Origin: an uncultured Bacilli bacterium
GTDB taxonomy: Bacteria > Bacillota_I > Bacilli_A > RFN20 > CAG-631
Reading direction: 5' to 3'
Length of the DNA stretch: 64,000 bases
Assembly: GCA_947599835.1 (NCBI GenBank)
Contig: CANQFQ010000006.1
Coordinates: 45,475 to 109,474, forward strand
Shown here: positions 46,815 through 57,133 of the stretch, in pieces
How the letters are laid out: every line of letters begins with the position of its first letter
How positions within the stretch are numbered: position 1 is the first letter of the stretch
Made by a program: the position numbers and the translations under genes
The notes under the pieces: generated by a model
Database searches by the model: none
Told to the model about the DNA's origin: nothing
Seen by the model: only the letters and a program-made list of their open reading frames with translations

Positions 46815-47648
46815 ATGATTTCGTTTGTTTCAATTGATTTAGAAAAAATTTTAAATTCAATTTTAGAATGGATTTCTACAAGTGGCGTTCGTTTAGTGAT
46901 TGGATTAGTTGGTTTATTTGTTTTATTTAAAATCATTAATGCCATTGCAAAAAGGATCAAACGTCGACTTGAAAAGAAAAATGCTGATAAGACCATTAGT
47001 GTTGTTTCTTATCATATTATTCGTAAAGGATTGAAAATTGTTGTTTTTGTATTATTTTTAGGTTTTATTGGTATTGATACAGCTGCCATTGGTAGTGTGA
47101 TTGGTGCTGCAGGTATTGCAATTGGTCTTGCTATCCAAGGATCTTTATCTAATTTAGCCGGTGGAATCGTGATTATTTTAATGCGTCCATTTAGAATTGG
47201 TGATTATATTATTGCACAAGGTGTCGAAGGAACAGTAGAAGATATTCGTATTTTCCATACCATTTTGGTTACTGTGGATAAAAAAGTAATTTATTTACCT
47301 AACGGAGCGCTTGCTAACGATAAAATTGTAAATACATCTCAAAAGGATATTCGTCGTGTTGATAATTTATTTAGAATTTCTTATCAATCTGATATGAAAA
47401 AAGCCCAAGAAATTTTATTAAAATTAGCTGATGAGCAAGGTTTAGTTTTAAAAGATCCAAAGGCTACAGTTGAAGTGTCCTATGCTCAAACTGGATTGGA
47501 ATTATCTTTTAGAACTTATGTAAAGACTGAAAATTATTGGACCGTTTATAATTATTTTAATAAAGCAGTAAAAGATGCTTTTGATAGCCAAAATATTGCC
47601 TTTTCATACAATACATTATCGGTTAATTTAGAAAACGAAGAAAAATAG
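46815..47648 (+). CDS. mscS: Small-conductance mechanosensitive channel MscS
   Basis: The 277-residue product has three membrane helices, the pore-lining TM3 with Gly/Ala packing (GAAGIAIGLAIQGSLSNLAGG), and the MscS beta domain (RPFRIGDYI and EGTVEDIRIFHTILVT, then PNGAL). It opens when membrane tension rises on hypoosmotic shock. The start at 46815 is 1 bp after the NUDIX stop. Confidence 0.93.
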   Translation: MISFVSIDLEKILNSILEWISTSGVRLVIGLVGLFVLFKIINAIAKRIKRRLEKKNADKTISVVSYHIIRKGLKIVVFVLFLGFIGIDTAAIGSVIGAAGIAIGLAIQGSLSNLAGGIVIILMRPFRIGDYIIAQGVEGTVEDIRIFHTILVTVDKKVIYLPNGALANDKIVNTSQKDIRRVDNLFRISYQSDMKKAQEILLKLADEQGLVLKDPKATVEVSYAQTGLELSFRTYVKTENYWTVYNYFNKAVKDAFDSQNIAFSYNTLSVNLENEEK

Positions 47649-47658
47649 GAAAATAACA

Positions 47659-49113
47659 ATGACAAACATTTTATCCAATGAACAAATTAAAAAATATTAT
47701 CATCAAGTCTTAATTGATTCTCATTTATCTTTGTCATGTTTAAATAAAAAAGTGGGTAAAATGATTGCAAACAAAATTAAGAAAAGATTTGCAAATCCAA
47801 ATCTTTCTTTTTTTATTTTAATTGGTAGAGATAGTAATAAATATGGATTTGAACTTCTAGAAGAATTAAAACATTATTATAAAAACGTGGTATGCTTTTA
47901 TAATACCGCTCTTGCTGATTTAAATGAAATATTAAAACAAACTTTTGATGTCATCATAGATTGTTTTTTGCCGGTAGAAAGCGAACAAATAACTGATAAT
48001 GAGAAAAAAGTATTACATCTTGTAAATCAAGCAAAGGCTTATAAAATTGCGATTGATTTGCCTTCCGGAATAATTGAAAATAATGGAGTAGCTTTAGAAG
48101 ATGCTTTTTTAGCAAATTTATGTTACGCTATTCAATTTTATCGTTATGGGCACTTTTTTAACGATGGAATGGACTATTATCAAAAAATCGAGGTACTTAA
48201 AATTTTTAATCAAGATACTATGACCTCTTCAATTCATTTATTGGATGCTGTGGATTTTAAAAATATCCTTCCAAAACGAAAACATCATTCTAATAAAGGA
48301 AGTTATGGAAAATGTGTCCTCATTTCTGGCTGTAAAGAAACTCCTGGCGCTGCTTTACTTGCAAGTAAGGCTTATGCAGCATTGAAGGTTGGAATTGGTT
48401 ATGCTACAATTGCTATTCCTAATTCATTATATCCATTATATGCTTTACAACATCCAGAAAACATTTATTATTTGCTAGATGATGAAAATGGTCATATTCA
48501 ATTTCAAGAACAACAATTAATGCCCTTATTGCAATATGATGTTGTTACGATAGGAATGGGATTATCAAATCATGAAGCGACATATCAATGCGTGCAATAT
48601 TTTTTAAAACATTATGAGAAAACTTTAATTTTAGATGCGGATGCTTTAAATGCACTATCTATGCATGATTTATCCATTTTAAATGATAAAAAGTGTCAAG
48701 TAATTCTGACACCCCATTTGAAAGAATTTTCACGTTTACTCCATTGTGAATTAAGTGAAATTGAAAAATCTCCAGTTGACTTAGCGATGGCATTTGCAAA
48801 GAAATATCAAGTCGTTTTACTTTTAAAGAGTCATGTTCATTTAATTGCTGATTCAAATCATAGTTATATTGTAAATAATGGTAATCCATGTCTTGCAAAA
48901 GCAGGAAGTGGCGATGTAGTTTCAGGCATTTTAACGGGTTTATGTGGATATTTAAATTACCAATTAAGTAAAGTGGTCGCTATTGCATGTTATGTTCTTG
49001 GAATGGCAAGTAATTCTGCTATCGTCAATGAAAGTGAGTATAGTATTACGGCAAGTGATATTATTCAACAATTAGGCAAAGTGATGAAAAAATTACAAAG
49101 AAAGGATGACTAG
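47659..49113 (+). CDS. nnrD: Bifunctional NAD(P)HX repair protein, NnrE domain degenerate
   Basis: The 484-residue product has an N-terminal epimerase-type domain (about 1-200) and a C-terminal ADP-dependent NAD(P)HX dehydratase domain with AGSGDVVSGILTGL and HHSNKGSYGKCVLISG. In the N-domain the usual nucleotide-binding NNGGDG motif is replaced by IGRDSNKYGFELL, although DLPSG remains, so the epimerase may be inactive. The dehydratase repairs hydrated NADH or NADPH. Confidence 0.88.
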   Translation: MTNILSNEQIKKYYHQVLIDSHLSLSCLNKKVGKMIANKIKKRFANPNLSFFILIGRDSNKYGFELLEELKHYYKNVVCFYNTALADLNEILKQTFDVIIDCFLPVESEQITDNEKKVLHLVNQAKAYKIAIDLPSGIIENNGVALEDAFLANLCYAIQFYRYGHFFNDGMDYYQKIEVLKIFNQDTMTSSIHLLDAVDFKNILPKRKHHSNKGSYGKCVLISGCKETPGAALLASKAYAALKVGIGYATIAIPNSLYPLYALQHPENIYYLLDDENGHIQFQEQQLMPLLQYDVVTIGMGLSNHEATYQCVQYFLKHYEKTLILDADALNALSMHDLSILNDKKCQVILTPHLKEFSRLLHCELSEIEKSPVDLAMAFAKKYQVVLLLKSHVHLIADSNHSYIVNNGNPCLAKAGSGDVVSGILTGLCGYLNYQLSKVVAIACYVLGMASNSAIVNESEYSITASDIIQQLGKVMKKLQRKDD

Positions 49114-49116
49114 TCC

Positions 49117-49956
49117 ATGTTTAAAATTTTATACAAAAAAATACTTAATCCGACCGTTACTTTAATGAAAATCGAGGCCCCTTTAATTGCTAAAAAAGCT
49201 AGAGCAGGTCAATTTATCATTTTAAGAGTGGATCAAAATGGTGAACGAATTCCTTTAACTATTGCCGATTATGATAGCAAGGAAAATACCATTACCATAA
49301 TTTTTCAAATTGTGGGGGCAACGACTTTAAAATTAAATCAATTAAATCAAAATGATTTTATTTTAGATATTGTAGGACCACTAGGTAATCTAACAGAAAC
49401 TGAAGGGTATCAAAATGTTGCCATTATTGGCGGCGGTGTGGGCTGTGCCATTGCTTATCCTATTGCCAAGCAATTTTATTTGCAAGGTAGCCACGTTGAA
49501 ACGATTATTGGCTTTAGAAATAAAGACTTAATTATTTTAGAAGATGAATTTTCCAAGGTCAGTCATCAATTAGATGTTTTAACAGATGATGGTAGTTACC
49601 ATAAAAAGGGTTTTGTCACTCTTCAACTAGAAGAACTTTTAAAGCAAAATCATCATTATGATTTGGTTATGGCAATTGGTCCTTTGATGATGATGAAAGC
49701 GGTATGCGATGTGACAAAAAAATATAATATTAAAACAATTGTGAGTATGAACTCCATTATGATAGATGGTACTGGAATGTGTGGATGCTGTCGTTTAAGT
49801 GTGGCAGGGAAAACTCGTTTTGCCTGCGTAGATGGTCCTGATTTTGACGGGCATTTAATTGATTTTGATGAAGCTATTGAACGATCAAAAATGTACATTT
49901 CTACCGAAAAAAAAGCATACGATCATATATGCAATTTATTGAAGGAGGAAAAATGA
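49117..49956 (+). CDS. nfnA: NfnA, NADH-dependent ferredoxin:NADP+ oxidoreductase subunit A
   Basis: The 279-residue protein is of the PyrK/ferredoxin-NADP reductase type: FAD-binding RIPLTIADYD, the NAD-binding IIGGGVGCAIAYPIAKQF and the [2Fe-2S] cluster cysteines in GMCGCCRLSVAGKTRFACVD. Pairing with a GltD-like subunit 1 bp downstream identifies the NfnAB electron-bifurcating transhydrogenase rather than dihydroorotate dehydrogenase. The complex couples NADH and reduced ferredoxin oxidation to NADP+ reduction. It ends with TGA. Confidence 0.9.
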   Translation: MFKILYKKILNPTVTLMKIEAPLIAKKARAGQFIILRVDQNGERIPLTIADYDSKENTITIIFQIVGATTLKLNQLNQNDFILDIVGPLGNLTETEGYQNVAIIGGGVGCAIAYPIAKQFYLQGSHVETIIGFRNKDLIILEDEFSKVSHQLDVLTDDGSYHKKGFVTLQLEELLKQNHHYDLVMAIGPLMMMKAVCDVTKKYNIKTIVSMNSIMIDGTGMCGCCRLSVAGKTRFACVDGPDFDGHLIDFDEAIERSKMYISTEKKAYDHICNLLKEEK

Positions 49957-49957
49957 T

Positions 49958-51364
49958 ATGTTGAACAAATCAACGAAAAAAAATATCATGCCAACACAAG
50001 ATCCTGCGATACGAAATAAAAATTTTTCAGAAGTTACTTTAGGTTATTCTGCTAATCAGGCAATTAGTGAAGCCAATCGTTGCTTACATTGTAAACATAA
50101 ACCTTGTGTTTCAGGATGTCCTGTTAATGTAAAAATTCCTGAATTTATCGATAAAGTTAAAAATGGATTATTTGAAGAAGCCTATCAACTCATTACGCAA
50201 ACGAATGCTTTGCCAGCGATTTGTGGTCGTGTTTGTCCACAAGAAAATCAATGTGAAAAAAATTGCGTTCGTGCTTTAAATGGTGAAGCTGTAGGAATTG
50301 GTCGTTTGGAACGTTTCGTTGCGGACTATCATTTTCAAAATAACAAAGTTGAACCTGCTGAAAACAAAATAGTAAAAAAACAAAAAGTGGCTATTATTGG
50401 TTCTGGACCTGCAGGACTTACTTGTGCAGGTATACTTGCTAAACTAGGATATCAAGTTACAATTTTTGAAGCTTTGCATTTAGCGGGTGGTGTTTTAGTT
50501 TATGGCATTCCAGAATTTCGTTTACCCAAAATCATTGTTGAAAAAGAAATTGAAAATTTAAAAAAAAGTGGTGTTCGTATAGAAACTAATGTTGTGATTG
50601 GTAAAACAATTACCATCGATGAATTAAAAAATACTTATCATTTTGATGCCATCTTTATTGGTAGTGGTGCTGGCTTACCTCGTTTTATGAATATTCCTGG
50701 CGAAAATGCGAATGGTGTGTATTCTGCAAATGAATATTTAACTCGCATCAATTTAATGAAGGCTTATCAAAAAGAGACAGATACTCCTATTTTCCATGCC
50801 CATCGTGTGGCTGTGGTAGGGGGTGGAAACGTTGCTATGGATGCGGCTCGCTGTGCTAAAAGAATGGGCGCTACGGATGTTTTTATCGTTTATCGTCGGT
50901 CAGAGGAAGAATTGCCGGCACGAAAAGAAGAAGTTGAACATGCCAAAGAGGAAGGTATTCAATTTTTATTTTTAACTAACCCAATTCAAATTTTAACGAA
51001 TGAAGAAAACTTTGTTCATCAGCTTCGTTGCGTTAAAATGAAATTAGGAGAAATAGATGCTTCTAATCGCCGCACTCCTGTAAAGATTGAAAATTCAGAA
51101 TTTGATTTAGATGTCGATTGCGTGATCATGGCGATAGGCACCTCCCCAAATCCTTTAATTCGTCATTCTTTACCAGAGTTAAAAGTGCAATCCTGGGGCG
51201 GTATTGTTGTTGATGAAGTTACCCATGCTACTTCTATCGAAGGAATTTATGCAGGCGGTGATGCAGTTACTGGAGCTGCCACTGTAATTCTTGCTATGGG
51301 CGCTGGTAAAAAGGCGGCGGAAGCTATTCATAATTATTTAAAAAATAAAGAAACCTCATTTTAA
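49958..51364 (+). CDS. nfnB: NfnB, GltD-like subunit of ferredoxin:NADP+ oxidoreductase
   Basis: The 468-residue product has two N-terminal [4Fe-4S] motifs (CLHCKHKPCVSGCP and CGRVCPQENQCEKNC), an FAD-binding GSGPAGLTCAGILA, and an NADPH-binding VVGGGNVAMDAARCA followed by VYRRSEEELPAR. It holds the bifurcating FAD and the NADPH site. No glutamate synthase large subunit is nearby, which favours NfnB over GltD. It follows nfnA with overlapping signals. Confidence 0.92.
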   Translation: MLNKSTKKNIMPTQDPAIRNKNFSEVTLGYSANQAISEANRCLHCKHKPCVSGCPVNVKIPEFIDKVKNGLFEEAYQLITQTNALPAICGRVCPQENQCEKNCVRALNGEAVGIGRLERFVADYHFQNNKVEPAENKIVKKQKVAIIGSGPAGLTCAGILAKLGYQVTIFEALHLAGGVLVYGIPEFRLPKIIVEKEIENLKKSGVRIETNVVIGKTITIDELKNTYHFDAIFIGSGAGLPRFMNIPGENANGVYSANEYLTRINLMKAYQKETDTPIFHAHRVAVVGGGNVAMDAARCAKRMGATDVFIVYRRSEEELPARKEEVEHAKEEGIQFLFLTNPIQILTNEENFVHQLRCVKMKLGEIDASNRRTPVKIENSEFDLDVDCVIMAIGTSPNPLIRHSLPELKVQSWGGIVVDEVTHATSIEGIYAGGDAVTGAATVILAMGAGKKAAEAIHNYLKNKETSF

Positions 51365-51382
51365 ACGTTAAATGAGGTTTTT
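51351..51382 (+). terminator. Terminator overlapping the end of nfnB
   Basis: AAACCTCATTT (51351-51361) pairs with AAATGAGGTTT (51370-51380), followed by TT. It covers the last codons of nfnB. Confidence 0.8.
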
Positions 51383-51402
51383 ATCGTCAAAAATGAATTC
51401 CC

Positions 51403-51421
51403 CTTATAATTTTATTATAAG
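51403..51421. repeat. Perfect inverted repeat upstream of dnaE
   Basis: CTTATAAT (51403-51410), three T, and ATTATAAG (51414-51421) form an AT-rich palindrome in the dnaE promoter region. It could be an operator, or simply paired promoter-like sequence; it lacks a T run and is not a typical terminator. Confidence 0.5.
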
Positions 51422-51475
51422 TATGCTATCATATTATTAGTCAATGACAAAATAGGAAAGTAGGGTGATGGAAGA

Positions 51476-54400
51476 ATGAATTTACGTGTTAGAACGGATA
51501 ATACTTTCTTAACTAGTACGCTTACCGTTTCTAAGGTAATTCAGCAAAGCCTTCGCTTTTCCTGCAAAGCTGCAGCTATTTGTGATTATAATAATATGTT
51601 TGGTGTAGCTGAGTTTTATTATAATTGTTTAAAAAATCATCTTAAACCTGTGATTGGCGTCGAATTGAGTGTTGATTTCCTTGAGGGAGACATTTCGACT
51701 ATATTATTATTTGCACAAAACACCACAGGATATCAAAATTTAGTCACCTTAACTTCTTTGGTAAACCGTTATAATGTACAAGCTTTAACGATTAAAGAGC
51801 TCAGTCAATATCATCAAGGACTCACCGCCGTCATTCCTTCTGATCAACCTTTTTTGTTAAAACGATTAGAAAATAATCAAATTTATGAAATGAATGAATG
51901 GATGCATACTTTGCAATCCATCTATAATAAAATTTATTTTGGCGTTTATCGTCACCGCAATGGAAATCATGATCAAATTCAGTTTTTAAAAGAATTATTT
52001 TTAAATCAAGGAATTCTATCTCTTGCCATGCAAACTGCTTATCATTTAAATGAAAAAGATACGTTAATCGTCAATTTATTAGATTGTATAAAAAATCAAA
52101 CAAAAGCAAATAAAGAATTTTTAAAAAATTATGCTATCGTTGATGCTTATTTCAAAAATGAAAATGAATTAAGAATCATGTATGATCAAGAAGAATTAGA
52201 GCATTTGCAACAAATGATAAGTGAACTTCATGTCCAAATACCGACCCTTCCTTTTGATTTACCCAAACCTTATCCCAGCCATCAAGACCCAGTTAAATTG
52301 CTTCAAAATGCTTGTTTACAACGTTTAAAGCAATTAAATTTGGAAAATGAAGAGTATTTGAATCGTTTTAATATGGAATTATCTGTCATCATGAAAATGG
52401 GCTTTGTGGATTATTTTTTAATCGTTGCTGATTATGTTAACTATGCTAAAACGCATGACATTATGGTGGGACCTGCAAGAGGAAGTGCTGCTTCATCGCT
52501 AGTTGCTTATTTGTTGAATATTACAACCATTGATCCTATTCAGCATCATTTATTTTTTGAGCGTTTTTTAAATATAGCACGAATTTCAATGCCGGATATT
52601 GATATTGATTTTTTAGATATTAAAAGAGATCAAATCATTGAATATTTAAAAGAAAAGTATGGATATGTACATGTTAGTCATATTGTAACTTATTCTACTT
52701 TAGGTGCTAAAAGTGCCATTCGAGATATTGCAAGAATTATGCAATATAGCAATGAAGATGTCGAATATTTATTATCTTTTTATCCTAAAGATACCCGCGA
52801 AGGCAGTTCTTTAAAACAAGCTTATCAAGAAGTCGCTTCTTTTAGAGAAATTGTTGATCGTCATCAAAAATTTAAACAATTAGTATCTTTTGCTAGCCAA
52901 ATCGAAGGACTTAAACGTCAAAGTGGAATGCATGCAGCTGGGGTTGTTTTATATCGTCATCCTCTATTCCAAATGGTTCCTACATTTGAAGTTGATTCAC
53001 ACACTTTAGTGACGCAATATGACTATAAATATATTGAAAAAATCGGCTTAATTAAAATGGATATTTTAGGATTGAAAAATTTAACACTGATTGATTATTG
53101 TTTAAAATCAATTAATGAAATGTATCATACCGATTATACCATTGAGAATTACAATTATGATAATCGAGAAGTATATGAATTTTTATCAACGGGAAACACT
53201 TTGGGAATTTTTCAATTGGAAAGTGAAGGAATGAAAAGAACGATTCAAGAATTAAAACCCACTTGTTTTGAAGATATCGTTAGTTTGCTTGCCTTGTATC
53301 GTCCTGGACCTATGCAAAATATTCATAGTTTTATTTTAAGAAAACATGGAAAAGAAAAAATTACCTATTTGCATGATGATTTGAAAGATATATTATCGAA
53401 TACTTATGGAATTATTCTTTATCAAGAACAAATTATGCAAATTGCTCAAAAAATCGCCCATTATACACTATCAGAAGCAGATTTATTTAGAAGAGCTATT
53501 GGAAAAAAAGATTTAAAAGAAATGCAACATCAAAAAAACATTTTCATTGATCGAAGTATAATTAATGGTTATTCTAGAGAACTTGCTGAGAAATTGTTTG
53601 ATTTAATTGTTCGATTTGCAGATTACGGATTTAATAAAGCTCATTCTGTCGCATATGCAAAAATTGCAGTCACAATGGCAGCGATGAAATATCAATATCC
53701 AGCCATTTTTTATGCGACATTATTAAATATAAGTGATGATAGCGATTCTAAAAAAATTGCCGTTATTAATGAAGCAAAGTATTTTAATATTGGTTTTCTA
53801 GCTCCTAATATTAATGAATCTTTTTATACTTTTAGTTTAAAAGGAAATCAGCTATTATTTGGCCTCGCAAATATTCGAACTTTAAAAAATAAAATTGCTG
53901 AAGATATCTTAAATGAACGGCAAAAAGGTTTATTTGTGGATATTTATGATTTTATGATTCGAATGATTAAAATAAATCTAAGCATGAACAATATGGAAGT
54001 TTTAATTTATAGTGGTGCTTTAGATTGTTTTCATTTAGCAAGGGAATTATTAATTAATAATTTATTAACTTTATATGAATATGGCAAAATGTTTATCGAT
54101 TTGCCTTATCAAATGGGTGATTATGTGCATTATGATTATTTGCCTGTGCCTTTATTCATCAATAAACCGATGGATATCGATATTTTAGATAAAGAAAAAG
54201 AATATTTAGGAATGTATTTAAGTCGACATCCATTAACATTAATCAAAGAAAAATATGCACAACAAGTGATTGACATTGACCAAATACAGGATCGTGAATA
54301 TGATACATATTTGATTGGAAAAATTCATCAAATCGATTTATCTAAAAATAAAAATGGGAAAGCAATGTTGAAAATTAAATTGGAAGATGAAACCAATGCC

Positions 54401-54544
54401 ATTTTTTTATATGCTTATGAACAAACTGCCGAACAATTCAAAAAACAATTTCATAAACATGAAATCGTGTTAGCCGCAGTTCATGTAAAAAATAAAAAAA
54501 TGATTTATGTAAATAAAATGCGTTTGATAGAGGAGGGTAACTAA
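51476..54544 (+). CDS. dnaE: DNA polymerase III alpha subunit DnaE
   Basis: The 1022-residue product is a C-family polymerase: catalytic Asp motif PDIDIDFLD, GPARGSAASSLVAYLL, the TYSTLGAKSAIRDIAR block and the helix-hairpin region near FNKAHSVAYAKIA. The N-terminal PHP domain begins NLRVRTDNTFLTSTLTV and lacks the usual HxH metal ligands, so it has no phosphoesterase or proofreading activity, as in many Bacillota DnaE. It probably acts with PolC (not in window). It is followed by polA with no gap. Confidence 0.96.
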   Translation: MNLRVRTDNTFLTSTLTVSKVIQQSLRFSCKAAAICDYNNMFGVAEFYYNCLKNHLKPVIGVELSVDFLEGDISTILLFAQNTTGYQNLVTLTSLVNRYNVQALTIKELSQYHQGLTAVIPSDQPFLLKRLENNQIYEMNEWMHTLQSIYNKIYFGVYRHRNGNHDQIQFLKELFLNQGILSLAMQTAYHLNEKDTLIVNLLDCIKNQTKANKEFLKNYAIVDAYFKNENELRIMYDQEELEHLQQMISELHVQIPTLPFDLPKPYPSHQDPVKLLQNACLQRLKQLNLENEEYLNRFNMELSVIMKMGFVDYFLIVADYVNYAKTHDIMVGPARGSAASSLVAYLLNITTIDPIQHHLFFERFLNIARISMPDIDIDFLDIKRDQIIEYLKEKYGYVHVSHIVTYSTLGAKSAIRDIARIMQYSNEDVEYLLSFYPKDTREGSSLKQAYQEVASFREIVDRHQKFKQLVSFASQIEGLKRQSGMHAAGVVLYRHPLFQMVPTFEVDSHTLVTQYDYKYIEKIGLIKMDILGLKNLTLIDYCLKSINEMYHTDYTIENYNYDNREVYEFLSTGNTLGIFQLESEGMKRTIQELKPTCFEDIVSLLALYRPGPMQNIHSFILRKHGKEKITYLHDDLKDILSNTYGIILYQEQIMQIAQKIAHYTLSEADLFRRAIGKKDLKEMQHQKNIFIDRSIINGYSRELAEKLFDLIVRFADYGFNKAHSVAYAKIAVTMAAMKYQYPAIFYATLLNISDDSDSKKIAVINEAKYFNIGFLAPNINESFYTFSLKGNQLLFGLANIRTLKNKIAEDILNERQKGLFVDIYDFMIRMIKINLSMNNMEVLIYSGALDCFHLARELLINNLLTLYEYGKMFIDLPYQMGDYVHYDYLPVPLFINKPMDIDILDKEKEYLGMYLSRHPLTLIKEKYAQQVIDIDQIQDREYDTYLIGKIHQIDLSKNKNGKAMLKIKLEDETNAIFLYAYEQTAEQFKKQFHKHEIVLAAVHVKNKKMIYVNKMRLIEEGN

Positions 54545-57121
54545 ATGAAAAAGTTAATTTTAATTGATGGAAATGCACTTATTTTTAGAGCTTTTTATGC
54601 AACTCAAATGCGGATGACAAGAACTGAAGATAATCGTCCTACCAATGCCCTTTATCTATTTTCAACGATTATTTTAAAATTACTTCAAGAACATAATTTT
54701 GATGATATTATCGTTGCCTTAGATAGTCCAGGTAAAAAAATACGTCATCAAGAATTTGAAAATTATAAAGCCAATCGTAAGCAAATTCCTGATGAATTAA
54801 AAATCCAATTTCCAATGATTAAAGAGTTTTTAAATGTCGCTAATATTCAAACCATTGAAGTTGAGGGTTACGAAGCGGATGATATTATCGGATCTTTATC
54901 AAAATTGGCGATAAAAGCAGGATATTTAACTCAAGTTTATACTGGTGATAGAGATTTACTACAACTCATTGATGAAAATGTTCATATATGTATGATGCAT
55001 AAAGGCTTATCTGAAGTCGAAGTTTTTGATAAGCAACATTTAAAAGATGTTTATCAAATTGAACCTCGTCAAATCATCGATGTAAAATCATTAATGGGAG
55101 ATGCTAGCGATAATATTCCAGGCGTTCGTGGCGTAGGAGAAAAAACAGCTTTTGATTTAATTATTCGTTATGGAAGTTTAAATAATGTTTATGCATCGAT
55201 TGATGAAATCAAAGGTAAATTACATGATAAATTATTAGTTGACAAAGAAATGGCTTTATTAAGTTATCAATTAGCGACCATTGATACTAAAATGCCACTG
55301 GATTTTGATTTTAAGGAATCGAAATATGTCGATTATGACAAAAAAAATATGAATGTGTTTTTAAAAAAATACAATATAAAATCTTTACTTAAATATACAA
55401 TAGAGGCCGATACAAACGAAGTTTTCGAAGTGAATGTTGAAATTGTGAATCGCGTATCGCAAGAACTTTTGCAACCTAACACTTTTGTTTATGTTGATTT
55501 TGCAGGTGAAAATTATCATTATGGACAACTTCGTGGCATTGCTTTGGCCAATGCTACGAAATGTGAATATATTGAAAAAGATTTATTATCTTTTGATTTG
55601 GATTGCATTGATTTTTTAAGTAATGAAAAAATTGCTAAGCAAGGTTATGATTTGAAAAAAAGTTTTGTATTACTTGAAGCCTTACAAATTTATCCTAAAG
55701 GATTTGATTTAGATATTTTGTTGGCAAATTATTTATTGAATCAAAATATTAACGATGATCCTATGACCATGTTAGATATGTACGATATTCATATTGAGCC
55801 ACAAAAAAGAATTGCTACTTTTGAAGAATATGCCCATTATGCCGGAAAAATTGCTAAAGGTTGCTATATTATAAAAGAAAAAGTTTTACAAAAAATTAAA
55901 GAAATTGATAATGAAGATTTATTATTTAAAGTGGAAATTCCATTAGCTATGATTTTAAAAAATATGGAGCAAAGAGGGGTTTTAGTGGATACCGTTTTGC
56001 TTGACCAATTAGCGAATGAATATGAAAACAAAATTCAAAGCATTGAAAAAGAAATCCGCCAATTAGTGGGTAAAGATGAAAGTTTTAATTTAAATTCAAG
56101 TCGCCAATTAGCCGATTTACTTTATAATGAATTACATTTACCTTGTAATAAAAAAATGTCGACTACTGCGGAAGATTTAACCAAGATAGCCTCCTTACAT
56201 CCGGTGGTCAATATGATTTTAGAATATCGCAAATATACGAAACTTTTGAATACTTATATTGATGCATTTTATACTTATAAAGATGATACGAATCGAATTC
56301 ATGCTTTATTCAATCAATCTTCGACAATGACGGGAAGGTTATCTTCTTCTCAACCCAATTTGCAAAACTTAAGCGTGCGGGATGATTCAAGAATGATTAT
56401 TCGTAAATTAATGATTGCGCCTCAAGGCTACAAGATAATTTCTTTAGATTATTCTCAAATTGAATTGCGGTTATTAGCTATTTTATCCAAAGATGAAACC
56501 ATGTTAAAAGCTTTTAAACAAGAAGAAGATATTCATACTTTAACGGCCTCAAAAGTCTTTAAAGTGCCTTTAGATCAAGTGAGCAAAGAACAAAGAAGAA
56601 TCGCTAAGGCCGTTAATTTTGGTATTGTCTATGGAATTTCAAGTTGGGGTCTATCCGAGCAAATTAATGTCGATGTAAATACGGCAAAAAATTTTATAGA
56701 AACGTTTTTTGAAACCTTTCCAAAGGTTAAATTGTTTTTAGAAAGTAATATTCATTTTTGTAAAGAAAATGGGTATGTCGTTACCATGTTAAAACGCAGA
56801 AGAAGTGTTCCAGAAATTCATGCACAAATGTATCAAATGAAAGAATTTGGAAAACGTGTTGCGATGAATACTCCTATTCAAGGAAGTGCCGCAGATATTA
56901 TCAAAGTAGCGATGATTGCCGTGGATAAATATTTACAAGAAAATGCCAATAAAGCTTATCTTATTTGTCAAATTCATGACGAATTATTGTTTGAAGTCAA
57001 GGAAGAATATGCAAACGAAATCGCCAATGACATTCAAAAAATTATGGAACAAGTTATCGATGGCGAAATTACTTTAAAAGTCAATTATAGTATTGGCAAC
57101 AATTGGCTAGAAGCAAAGTAG
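54545..57121 (+). CDS. polA: DNA polymerase I
   Basis: The 858-residue product has the N-terminal 5'-3' exonuclease (LIDGNALIFRAFYATQ, GDRDLLQLID and GDASDNIPGVRGVGEKTA), a central 3'-5' exonuclease-like domain without recognisable catalytic acids, and the polymerase domain with motif A SLDYSQIELR, motif B RRIAKAVNFGIVYG and motif C CQIHDELLFEV. It fills gaps and removes primers. The start is directly after the dnaE stop; mutM follows by 12 bp. Confidence 0.97.
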   Translation: MKKLILIDGNALIFRAFYATQMRMTRTEDNRPTNALYLFSTIILKLLQEHNFDDIIVALDSPGKKIRHQEFENYKANRKQIPDELKIQFPMIKEFLNVANIQTIEVEGYEADDIIGSLSKLAIKAGYLTQVYTGDRDLLQLIDENVHICMMHKGLSEVEVFDKQHLKDVYQIEPRQIIDVKSLMGDASDNIPGVRGVGEKTAFDLIIRYGSLNNVYASIDEIKGKLHDKLLVDKEMALLSYQLATIDTKMPLDFDFKESKYVDYDKKNMNVFLKKYNIKSLLKYTIEADTNEVFEVNVEIVNRVSQELLQPNTFVYVDFAGENYHYGQLRGIALANATKCEYIEKDLLSFDLDCIDFLSNEKIAKQGYDLKKSFVLLEALQIYPKGFDLDILLANYLLNQNINDDPMTMLDMYDIHIEPQKRIATFEEYAHYAGKIAKGCYIIKEKVLQKIKEIDNEDLLFKVEIPLAMILKNMEQRGVLVDTVLLDQLANEYENKIQSIEKEIRQLVGKDESFNLNSSRQLADLLYNELHLPCNKKMSTTAEDLTKIASLHPVVNMILEYRKYTKLLNTYIDAFYTYKDDTNRIHALFNQSSTMTGRLSSSQPNLQNLSVRDDSRMIIRKLMIAPQGYKIISLDYSQIELRLLAILSKDETMLKAFKQEEDIHTLTASKVFKVPLDQVSKEQRRIAKAVNFGIVYGISSWGLSEQINVDVNTAKNFIETFFETFPKVKLFLESNIHFCKENGYVVTMLKRRRSVPEIHAQMYQMKEFGKRVAMNTPIQGSAADIIKVAMIAVDKYLQENANKAYLICQIHDELLFEVKEEYANEIANDIQKIMEQVIDGEITLKVNYSIGNNWLEAK

Positions 57122-57133
57122 GATGATGTCAAA

